Part shown: one piece after another, positions 24,792 to 31,614 of the stretch
How positions within the stretch are numbered: the stretch's first letter is position 1
Layout of the letters: every line of letters begins with the position of its first letter
Assembly: GCA_002529455.1 (NCBI GenBank)
Contig: NYMS01000039.1
Coordinates: 1-44,389 of the forward strand
Source: Glycomyces fuscus
GTDB lineage: Bacteria; Actinomycetota; Actinomycetes; Streptosporangiales; Streptosporangiaceae
Direction of reading: 5' to 3'
Length of the DNA: 44,389 bases
Notes under the pieces: model-generated
Seen by the model: only the letters and a program-made list of their open reading frames with translations
Told to the model about the DNA's origin: nothing
Database searches by the model: none
Translations under genes and position numbers: made by a program

Positions 24792-25652
24792 TCACACCAG
24801 TCCCCGGACGGCCCGCGCGGGGGGACGGACGCCGCGGATGCTGGCGACCATGTCCAGCGTCTGCCGTGTCTGGGCCACCTCGTGCACGCGGTAGACCTGC
24901 GCCCCGTGCCAGGCGCACACGGCGGTCGCGGCGAGAGTGCCGGTCAGGCGCTCGCCGACGGGCAGGTCCAGGGTCTCGCCGACGAAGTTCTTGTTCGACA
25001 CCGACACCAGGACCGGCCGACCGGTGGCGGTCATCTCGTCCAGGCGCCGGGTCAGCTCCAGCGAGTGCCAGGTGTTCTTGCCGAAGTCGTGCGCGGGGTC
25101 GATGATCACCGACGCCGGGTGCACGCCCAGGGCGACCGCGCGCTCGGCCAGGGCGACCGTGTCCTCGACCGCCGAGCGCACGACGTCCTCGTAGCGTGTG
25201 CGGTGCGGCGGGGTGCGCGGGGCCATGCCGCCGGTGTGGGTGCACACCAGGGCGGCGTCGAACTCGGCGGCGACCTCGGCCAGCTCCGGGTCGTGCCCGC
25301 CCCAGGCGTCGTTGAGCAGGTCCGCGCCCGCCTCGCACACCGCCCGGCCCACGGACGCGCGCCAGGTGTCCACGCTGATCACCAGCTGGGGGAACTCGGC
25401 GCGGACGGCCGCCACGAAGTCGACCACGCGGCGCTTCTCCTCGTCGGCGCTGACCGGCCGGCCGTAGCCCGCCGTGACACCGCCGATGTCCACGATGTCG
25501 GCGCCCTCGGCCACGACCCTGCGCACGCGCTCGAAGGCGGGACCGTCGTCCCAGGTGGCACCGTTGTCGTAGAAGGAGTCGGGGGTGCGGTTGACGATCG
25601 CCATGACCAGCGTCGTGTCCGCGTCGTACTCCCGACCGCGCAGTCTCAGCAC
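24792..25652 (-). CDS. folP2: Dihydropteroate synthase paralogue FolP2
   Basis: 286-residue DHPS-fold (TIM barrel) protein. The first signature reads MAIVNRTPDSFYDNG (17-31), with Arg-Thr and Tyr instead of the NVTPDSFSDGG of true FolP. It shares DPAHDFGKNT, VSNKNFVGETLDL and the ending VASIRGVRPPARAVRGLV with mycobacterial FolP2. FolP2 of Mycobacterium leprae reportedly lacks DHPS activity, so the reaction is open. GTG at 25652 has only a distant GGAAG. First gene of the operon with the LigB-like and RibD_C-like genes, which hints at a pterin-like substrate. Confidence 0.9.
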   Translation of the reverse strand: MLRLRGREYDADTTLVMAIVNRTPDSFYDNGATWDDGPAFERVRRVVAEGADIVDIGGVTAGYGRPVSADEEKRRVVDFVAAVRAEFPQLVISVDTWRASVGRAVCEAGADLLNDAWGGHDPELAEVAAEFDAALVCTHTGGMAPRTPPHRTRYEDVVRSAVEDTVALAERAVALGVHPASVIIDPAHDFGKNTWHSLELTRRLDEMTATGRPVLVSVSNKNFVGETLDLPVGERLTGTLAATAVCAWHGAQVYRVHEVAQTRQTLDMVASIRGVRPPARAVRGLV

Positions 25653-25971
25653 CGGCCGCTCACTTCCTTCTCCCTGTCGGCGTCGGGCCGGCCGCTCGAC
25701 CGGCGGGGCCGGGGACCGGCGGTTCCGGTGCCCCCACCGGATCTCGCGCCCGGGTCCTTCCCCCAGCGGCCAACACTAGGGCACGTCCGGCCTCGGGGGT
25801 CCGGCGGCGCGTCCTTCCCCGCGCGGGACGTGCGCGGTCGCCCCGACCGTGGACGGAGGGCCGGAACGCGACGGGGGGCGTCCGCCAGGGGCGCGGGGGC
25901 CGACCGGGGCTCCGCGCGGACCGAACCGGCTCCGGTCGGCTCCGGGATCCGCGAAGCGGCGGCCCCGCTCT
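25653..25971. other. Divergent intergenic region upstream of folP2 and the double-HTH TetR gene
   Basis: About 320 nt of very GC-rich sequence, with no supported gene. The folP2 promoter should be here but no clear -35/-10 pair was found. The side near 25972 carries the TetR promoter and inverted repeat listed separately. Confidence 0.4.
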
Positions 25972-26016
25972 TCTCTGACACTCGATTACGTGTTACCTTG
26001 GCCTGGATGTCAGAGA
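25972..26016 (+). promoter_or_regulatory. Inverted repeat and -10 element overlapping the start of the TetR gene
   Basis: TCTCTGACA (25972-25980) and TGTCAGAGA (26008-26016) are a perfect 9-bp inverted repeat; the second arm overlaps the ATG at 26007. Between them an extended -10 (TGT followed by TACCTT, 25991-25999) ends 7 nt before the ATG, and no Shine-Dalgarno exists. This suggests a leaderless, autorepressed gene. The second arm lies in coding sequence, so selection on the protein cannot explain both arms. Confidence 0.5.
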
Positions 26017-26840
26017 TCAACAGTCCACCGGTTCCGGCCGAGCTCGTGAGCGCGGCCGTCCGCGCCTCGGAGAAGCTCGGAAAGGACGTGGCCGACGTGC
26101 CCCTGATCGCCATCGCGGAGGAGGCGGGGGTCTCCCGCAGCACCCTCCTGCGCCGCGTGGGGGGCTCACGCCAGGCCCTGGACGAGGCGGTGCGCGCCTC
26201 GGGCGTGGACCCGGGCGGGCAGCGTCCCGTCCGGGAGCGCGCGGTCGAGGCCGCGGGCGTCCTCATCAGCCGGCAGGGCCTGGCCGCGGTGACGCTGGAG
26301 GCGGTCGCCGCCTCCGCCGGGTGCTCGGTGCACAGCCTCTACGCGGCCTTCGGCGGCCGGGACGAGCTCCTGCGCGCGGTCTTCGAGCGCTACAGCCCGA
26401 TCCTGGACCTGGAGGCGGCCCTGTCGGTGCCGGAGGAGGACCTGGCCGCCCGGGTCCACCGGATCTACCGCCTGATGGGCGAGACGTTCAGCCAGGAGCC
26501 CCGGGTACTGCCCGCCATCCTCGCCGACGTGTTCGCGCGCCCGGAGGGGCCCGCCTCCGACCTGCTCGTGCGCCTCTTCTTCCCCCGCATGCTCGCCGAA
26601 CTGGGCGGGTGGCTCGCCGGGGAGGTGGCCGCGGGCCGGATCCGCGACCTGCCGGTCCCCATGCTCATCCAGCAGATGTTCGGTCCCGTCGCCGTGCACT
26701 TCATGCTGCGCCCGGCGCTGGGCAGGGTGGAGGGTGTGGAGTTCCCCGGGGCGGAGGAGGTCGGCGCGGTGTTCGCCGATTCCTTCCTGCGCGCCGTCGC
26801 GACCGATCCGGGCGGCGGGGAGCCGACCCGCCGGGAGTAA
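26007..26840 (+). CDS. TetR/AcrR family regulator with two HTH-like regions
   Basis: 277-residue regulator. A normal TetR HTH lies at about 78-128 (LEAVAASAGCSVHSLYAAFG, then GRDELLRAVFERY). Ahead of it residues 33-63 form a second HTH-like unit (IAIAEEAGVSRSTLLRRVGG, then SRQALDEAV). The C-terminal ligand domain follows (ILADVFARPEGPASDLLVRL). Typical TetR proteins have about 190-220 residues and one HTH. ATG at 26007 is probably leaderless. Next genes on the same strand are a small frame and the FAD monooxygenase, a plausible target because TetR regulators often sit beside oxygenases. Confidence 0.88.
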   Translation: MSEINSPPVPAELVSAAVRASEKLGKDVADVPLIAIAEEAGVSRSTLLRRVGGSRQALDEAVRASGVDPGGQRPVRERAVEAAGVLISRQGLAAVTLEAVAASAGCSVHSLYAAFGGRDELLRAVFERYSPILDLEAALSVPEEDLAARVHRIYRLMGETFSQEPRVLPAILADVFARPEGPASDLLVRLFFPRMLAELGGWLAGEVAAGRIRDLPVPMLIQQMFGPVAVHFMLRPALGRVEGVEFPGAEEVGAVFADSFLRAVATDPGGGEPTRRE

Positions 26841-26855
26841 CCGAAGGAGATCCCC

Positions 26856-27053
26856 GTGCGCAGACCGTCCGCAGCCGCAGGCCGTCGCGGCCCGCCGACA
26901 CACGCCCCGGCCCCCTGGGCCGCCACCGCCTCCTCCGCGCTCCGGCGCGGGGAGCCCGCACCGACCCGCCGCCCCGGCTCCGGACACGGAGCCGACCGCG
27001 GCGCGGTCCCCGCCCGGACATCCCGAACGCGTCCCTGGAGTTGCCATGAGTGA
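26856..27053 (+). CDS. Possible small upstream ORF (65 codons) before the monooxygenase
   Basis: GTG at 26856 has a near-perfect GAAGGAG element 7 nt upstream, better than that of many genes nearby. The 65-residue frame is Arg/Pro/Ala-rich with no known family, and its TGA overlaps the monooxygenase start (27046) by 8 nt. It could be a leader whose translation couples to the monooxygenase, or a spurious frame behind a stray ribosome-binding site. No TM or signal peptide. Confidence 0.25.
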   Translation: MRRPSAAAGRRGPPTHAPAPWAATASSALRRGEPAPTRRPGSGHGADRGAVPARTSRTRPWSCHE

Positions 27054-28293
27054 GCGCACGAGCGAGCGTACGACCTGCGTGGTCGTCGGCGGCGGTCCCG
27101 CCGGAACGGTACTGGGCCTGCTGCTGGCCCGGGCCGGTGTCGAGGTCACCGTGCTGGAGAAGCACGCCGACTTCCTGCGGGACTTCCGCGGGGACACCGT
27201 GCACCCCTCCACCCTGGAGCTGCTGGAGGAGCTGGGCCTGTACGAGCGCTTCGCCCGGCTCCCGCAGAGCAGGCTGGAGAAGGTGGCCTTCCCCGTGGGC
27301 GGGGACCGCACCGTGACCATCGCCGACTTCCGCAGGCTGCGGCTCGCCCACCCCTACATCGCGATGGTCCCGCAGTGGGACTTCCTGAACCTGGTCACCG
27401 AGGCGGGAAGCGAGGAGCCGACCTTCACACTGCGGATGGACACCGAGGTGACGGGGCTGCTGCGCGACTCCGGCCGGGTGGCGGGCGTGCGCTACCGGGG
27501 TCTCGACGGCGACGGGGAGATCCGCGCCGACCTGACGGTGGCCTGCGACGGGCGGTGGTCGCTCGCCCGCCGCGAGACGGGCCTGGTGCCCCGGGAGTTC
27601 CCGGTGGGGATCGACGCCTGGTGGTTCCGGCTGCCCCGCGAGGCGGGAGACCGCACGTCCCTGACCCCGCGCGCGGGCCTGGGCCGGTTCGCCCTGGTGA
27701 TCCCGCGCGAGGGCTACCTCCAGATCGCCTACATCGGACGCAAGGGCACCGACGCCGAACTGCGCGCACGCGGGATCGAGGCCTTCCGGCGCGACATCAC
27801 CGAGCTCATGCCGGAGCTGGCCGGCCGGGTGGGGGCCCTGCGCTCCATGGACGAGGTCAAGCACCTGGACGTGCGGCTCAACCGGCTGCACCGCTGGCAT
27901 GTGGAGGGACTGCTGTGCATCGGCGACGCGGCCCACGCGATGTCACCCGTGGGAGGCGTGGGGATCAACCTCGCCGTGCAGGACGCCGTGGCCGCCGCGA
28001 GGCTGTTGGCCCGGCCGCTGAAGGAGCGCTCGCTCACCTCCCGCGACCTGGCCGCGGTGCGCAGGAGGCGGCTCGTGCCGACGGTCGCCGTCCAGGCGCT
28101 GCAGCGCCTCATGCACCGGGGGCTGGCCGACCCGATGGTCAGGGGTGACCGGCTGGGCCCGCCCAAGCCCGTGCTGGCGGCCCTGGAGCGCGCGCCCTGG
28201 CTGTCGTTCGTGCCCGCCTACCTCATCGGGAAGGGCATCCGCCCCGAGCACATACCGGGCTTCGCCCGCCGTCCCGCGCGGGCGGCACGCTAG
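27046..28293 (+). CDS. FAD-dependent aromatic-ring-type monooxygenase (PHBH/UbiH family)
   Basis: 415-residue group A flavoprotein monooxygenase hydroxylating aromatic substrates with NAD(P)H and O2. The FAD-binding GGGPAG is at 15-20 (VVVGGGPAGTVLGLLLARAG). A middle TVACDGRWSLARRETG supplies the second FAD motif (DG). The C-terminal CIGDAAHAMSPVGGVGINLA is the GD motif. ATG at 27046 has GGAG 5 nt upstream. It follows the double-HTH TetR regulator, which probably controls it, and is followed by a bidirectional terminator. Substrate unknown; antibiotic or phenolic modification is possible. Confidence 0.92.
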   Translation: MSERTSERTTCVVVGGGPAGTVLGLLLARAGVEVTVLEKHADFLRDFRGDTVHPSTLELLEELGLYERFARLPQSRLEKVAFPVGGDRTVTIADFRRLRLAHPYIAMVPQWDFLNLVTEAGSEEPTFTLRMDTEVTGLLRDSGRVAGVRYRGLDGDGEIRADLTVACDGRWSLARRETGLVPREFPVGIDAWWFRLPREAGDRTSLTPRAGLGRFALVIPREGYLQIAYIGRKGTDAELRARGIEAFRRDITELMPELAGRVGALRSMDEVKHLDVRLNRLHRWHVEGLLCIGDAAHAMSPVGGVGINLAVQDAVAAARLLARPLKERSLTSRDLAAVRRRRLVPTVAVQALQRLMHRGLADPMVRGDRLGPPKPVLAALERAPWLSFVPAYLIGKGIRPEHIPGFARRPARAAR

Positions 28294-28355
28294 GGGCCGG
28301 AAGCGTCGCCGGTGTGACGCGAGGGGCCTGGACCGCGGTGGCCTCGCACCCGTGG

Positions 28356-28378
28356 CGAGGTTGGGGCGTCCAACCTCG
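28356..28378. terminator. Bidirectional terminator between monooxygenase and EamA gene
   Basis: Perfect 9-bp stem, CGAGGTTGG (28356-28364) with CCAACCTCG (28370-28378), and a 5-nt loop. Located between two convergent genes. It is less GC-rich than its surroundings, so selection for the stem is likely. Confidence 0.7.
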
Positions 28379-28424
28379 TCACAGGTACAGGACCCGGCGA
28401 ACGGGGCGGGCCGGGAGGGCGGTC

Positions 28425-29471
28425 CTACCGCCCGGGGGGCGCGGGCGGCTCCTCCCCCGCCGGGTCGGCCGGGGCGGAGGGGTCGGCCGGGACGCGGGCA
28501 CCGGACCGTACGGCCCCGGCACCTGCACGGGGCGGCGCGGAGGGGTCGGCCGGGGCGGGAGCGCCGTCCGGGCCGGGGGAAGCGGCCGGGGCCCCGGCCG
28601 CACGGCTCCGGCCGCCGAAGGCGGTCAGGGCCACACCCGCCACCAGGAGCGCCGCCGCGACCCAGCCCAGCGGGCTGACCCCCTCCCCCAGCAGCAGGGC
28701 CGCCGAGGCCATGCCGAACACCGGCACCAGGAGCGAGAAGGGCGCGACCACGGACGCGTCGTGGTGGCGCAGCAGGAAGCCCCACGCCCCGAAGCCGAAC
28801 ACCGTGGCGCCCCAGGCCACGTAGACGATCGCGCCCACCCCGGCCGCGTCCAGCCCCCGCAGGGCGGCCAGACCCGCCTCGGGCCCCTCGAACAGCAGCG
28901 ACAGCGCGAAAAGCGGCAGGGGCGGGACCAGGCTGACCCAGACCATCCAGCTCAGGGCGTCGGGCGGCGCCGCCTTGCGGGTGATGACGTTGGCCAGTCC
29001 CCAGAACGCGGCGGCGGCCACGACCAGCACGAACGCGGTCAGCGGACCCGCCGTCCCCTGGTCGTGGGCGGCGACCGCGATCCCGGCCAGCGCCACGCCC
29101 ATTCCGGCGTAGCGCAGCGGGCGCAGCCGCTCGCGGAGCAGGACCACGGCGAAGACCGCGGTGAACACGGCCTGGACCTGGAGGACCAGGGAGGACAGGC
29201 CCGCGGGCATGCCCAGGTGCATGCCGAGGAAGAGCAGGCCGAACTTCGCCACTCCCAGTACCAGGCCCACCAGGACGATCCAGCCCAGGGCGACCCGGGG
29301 GCGGCGCACGAAGAAGACCGCGGGCAGGGCGGCCACCACGAAGCGCAGGGCGGAGAACAGCAGCGGCGGGAAGTGGTCGAGGCCGACCTCGATGACGACG
29401 AAGTTGACCCCCCACACCGCGGCGACGAGTACGGCGAGGACGAGGTGAGCAGGACGCATGGTCCCGATCAT
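28425..29471 (-). CDS. EamA/DMT family transporter
   Basis: 348-residue ten-segment drug/metabolite transporter built of two EamA repeats (about 5-140 and 150-285). The opening VLAVLVAAVWGVNFVVIEVG and the second-repeat FVLVVAAAAFWGLANVITRK are typical of amino-acid or metabolite exporters. Residues 290-348 form a Pro/Ala/Asp-rich tail with the repeated unit PADPSAP; the DNA is a short imperfect repeat. Start at 29471 or at the ATG 29459; no strong ribosome site. Divergent from a LysR gene that probably controls it. Confidence 0.88.
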   Translation of the reverse strand: MIGTMRPAHLVLAVLVAAVWGVNFVVIEVGLDHFPPLLFSALRFVVAALPAVFFVRRPRVALGWIVLVGLVLGVAKFGLLFLGMHLGMPAGLSSLVLQVQAVFTAVFAVVLLRERLRPLRYAGMGVALAGIAVAAHDQGTAGPLTAFVLVVAAAAFWGLANVITRKAAPPDALSWMVWVSLVPPLPLFALSLLFEGPEAGLAALRGLDAAGVGAIVYVAWGATVFGFGAWGFLLRHHDASVVAPFSLLVPVFGMASAALLLGEGVSPLGWVAAALLVAGVALTAFGGRSRAAGAPAASPGPDGAPAPADPSAPPRAGAGAVRSGARVPADPSAPADPAGEEPPAPPGR

Positions 29472-29485
29472 GGCCGGGCTCTGGA

Positions 29486-29533
29486 TTAAGCACCAGCGAA
29501 TGTCTCTACTCGGTAGGATTCATGTCTGCTTAA
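29486..29533. promoter_or_regulatory. LysR-type divergent operator/promoter region
   Basis: TTAAGCA (29486-29492) and TGCTTAA (29527-29533) form a perfect 7-bp inverted repeat in the 102-nt gap between the EamA gene (minus) and the LysR gene (plus). AT-rich compared with its flanks, as expected for promoters. Suits a LysR regulator that controls itself and the exporter. Confidence 0.45.
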
Positions 29534-29573
29534 CTGTCCCTGGCAACCCCGACCCCCGGCGGAAGGAGGGCCC

Positions 29574-30473
29574 GTGCTCGACCTCTCCCGTCTGCGCGCC
29601 CTGCACGCGGTGCAGGTCCACGGCTCCGTGGCCGCCGCCGCCCAGGCGCTCGGCTACACCCCCTCCGCGGTCTCCCAGCAGGTGGCCAAGCTCGAACGCG
29701 AGACGCGCACCACCCTCCTGGAGCGGCGGGGGCGCGGCGTGGTGCTCACCGACGCCGCAGGGATGCTGGTGGACACGGCGGCGCGCCTGCTCTCCCTGGT
29801 GGAGGAGGCCGAGGTGTGCCTGGAGGAGCGGCGCGGCACGCCCACCGGCCGCCTCACCGTGGCCTCGTTCTCCACCGCCGCGCGCGGGCTGCTCCCCGCC
29901 GCGCTGGCCGAGCTCACCGCGGCCCACCCGTCCCTGGACCTGCGCCTGCTGGAGGAGGACCCGCACGCCACCCCGCAGATGGTCGCCCAGGGCACGGTGG
30001 ACCTGGCCGTGGTCCACGACTGGGACATCGCGCCGATGTGCGTTCCCGAGGGGGTGGTCCGGGAGGTGGTCGGCGAGGACCGGTGCGACGTCCTGCTTCC
30101 CCCCGGCCACCCCCTGGCGGACCGCCCGGTCCTGCGCCGCGAGGACCTGGCCCCCGAGCGCTGGATCTGCCAGCCCGTCGGGACCGTGTGCCACGACTGG
30201 CTGACGCGGACGATGCGCGCGGTCGGTGTGGAACCCGACATCGTCCACTACGTGGCCGAGTACCAGACCCAGATCGCCCTGGTGGAGGCGGGACTGGGCG
30301 TCGCGATGGTGCCGCGCCTGGGCCGCGGTCCCCTTCCGCCCACCGTCGTGGTCAGACCCCTGGAGCCGACGCCCGTGCGGGGGATCGCCGTGCTCTGGCG
30401 GCGGGGGACCTCCCGCCGCCCGGCCGTGACGGAGGCCGTCCGGATCCTGCGCGAGCACGCCCGCGCGCTGTGA
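29574..30473 (+). CDS. LysR family transcriptional regulator
   Basis: 299 residues, the usual LysR length. The HTH lies near the N-terminus (LRALHAVQVHGSVAAAAQAL, then GYTPSAVSQQVAKLERE). A substrate-binding domain follows (GRLTVASFSTAARGLLPAAL, and later LVEAGLGVAMVPRLG). GTG at 29574 has GGAGG 4 nt upstream. Divergent from EamA with a shared palindrome, the standard LysR set-up; an exported amino acid or metabolite is the likely co-inducer. Its 3' end lies 9 nt from the convergent GST gene with no space for a hairpin. Confidence 0.93.
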   Translation: MLDLSRLRALHAVQVHGSVAAAAQALGYTPSAVSQQVAKLERETRTTLLERRGRGVVLTDAAGMLVDTAARLLSLVEEAEVCLEERRGTPTGRLTVASFSTAARGLLPAALAELTAAHPSLDLRLLEEDPHATPQMVAQGTVDLAVVHDWDIAPMCVPEGVVREVVGEDRCDVLLPPGHPLADRPVLRREDLAPERWICQPVGTVCHDWLTRTMRAVGVEPDIVHYVAEYQTQIALVEAGLGVAMVPRLGRGPLPPTVVVRPLEPTPVRGIAVLWRRGTSRRPAVTEAVRILREHARAL

Positions 30474-30482
30474 GGCGCGGGG

Positions 30483-31502
30483 TCAGGCCGGGTCGGGGAC
30501 GCGCTCGCCGGCCGGGACCGGCCCCGGGGCGGTACCGGCTCCGAAGGGGCTGCCGCCCAGTTCCTCCCGGTGGTGGGGGGTGAGCCAGCCGCGCGGATCG
30601 GGCCCGGCGGCGACGATCCGCGTCGGGTTGATCGCCGTGTGGACCCAGTAGTAGTGGACCCGGACGTGGTCGAGGTCGGTGGTGTCGCCGAACCCGGGCG
30701 TCTGGAACAGGTCTCGGGCGTAGGCCCACAGCGCCGGGTACTCCGACAGCTTGCGGACGTTGCACTTGAAGTGGCCGTGGTAGGCGGCGTCGAAGCGCAC
30801 CAGGGTCGGGAAGAGCTTGATGTCGGCCTCGGTGACGGAGTCCCCGACCAGGTAGCGCCGGGTGGAGAGGCGCTCCTCCAGGGCGTCGAGCCTGGCGAAG
30901 ACGGCGGAGACCGCGGCGTCGTAGCGCTTCTGGTCGGGGGCGAACCCCGCCCGGTACACGCCGTTGTTGAGGTCGGTGTAGACCTCGTGGGACAGGGCGT
31001 CGATCTCGTCGCGCAGCGCGGACGGGTACAGGTCCGGGGCGCCGTCCCTGACCAGGCCGTCCCACTCGGTGCCCATGTCGCGGACCAGCTGGTCGAAGTC
31101 GTTGGAGACCAGGTGGCCGCTCTCCACGTCGACCAGGCCGGGGACGCTGACCCCGCCGTCGTATCCGGGGTCGCGCGCCAGGTAGGCCTCGCGCAGGGCG
31201 TGGATGCCCAGGACGGGGTCCCTGTCGCCGGGGCTGCCGGTCGCCTCGGTGAACACCCAGTGCGGGTCGCCCTCGATGACCTCCTGGCGGGGGTCGGTGA
31301 CGGCCAGGGAGACGGCCTGCTCCAGGCCCATGAGCCTGCGGGTGATGACGACCCGGTGCGCCCAGGGGCAGGCGCGGCTGACCACGAGGCGGTAGCGGCC
31401 GGGTTCGGCGCGGCGGCCGAAGCGGCCGTCGGCGGTGACCCGGTCGTCGAAGGCCGCCGGGTCCCGGGTGATCTCCTCGGTGGGGAGCTGGTTGGCCCTC
31501 AT
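30483..31502 (-). CDS. Glutathionyl-hydroquinone reductase / Xi-class GST-like protein
   Basis: 339-residue thioredoxin-fold enzyme. The redox centre SRACPWAHRVVITRRL carries the catalytic Cys of Xi-class (YqjG/EcmA) enzymes. The helical GST_C domain includes YLVGDSVTEADIKLFPTLVR and CNVRKLSEYPALWAYARDLF, both characteristic. These enzymes strip thiols from quinone adducts; actinomycetes use mycothiol, so a mycothiol adduct is plausible. ATG at 31502 has GGAGGAG 8 nt upstream and is preferred to the in-frame TTG at 31520. A short inverted repeat (GTCCGT/ACGGAC, 31554-31572) upstream may be its operator. Confidence 0.9.
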   Translation of the reverse strand: MRANQLPTEEITRDPAAFDDRVTADGRFGRRAEPGRYRLVVSRACPWAHRVVITRRLMGLEQAVSLAVTDPRQEVIEGDPHWVFTEATGSPGDRDPVLGIHALREAYLARDPGYDGGVSVPGLVDVESGHLVSNDFDQLVRDMGTEWDGLVRDGAPDLYPSALRDEIDALSHEVYTDLNNGVYRAGFAPDQKRYDAAVSAVFARLDALEERLSTRRYLVGDSVTEADIKLFPTLVRFDAAYHGHFKCNVRKLSEYPALWAYARDLFQTPGFGDTTDLDHVRVHYYWVHTAINPTRIVAAGPDPRGWLTPHHREELGGSPFGAGTAPGPVPAGERVPDPA

Positions 31503-31614
31503 CTTCCGGTCTCCTCCCAACGGTGGCGGGACGCGGCCGCGGCCGCGAGCACTGTCCGTGCAGTGTACGGACTCCGCTCCGTTCGGCCGCGCGCCGACAC
31601 CTGACGGCCCCGGA

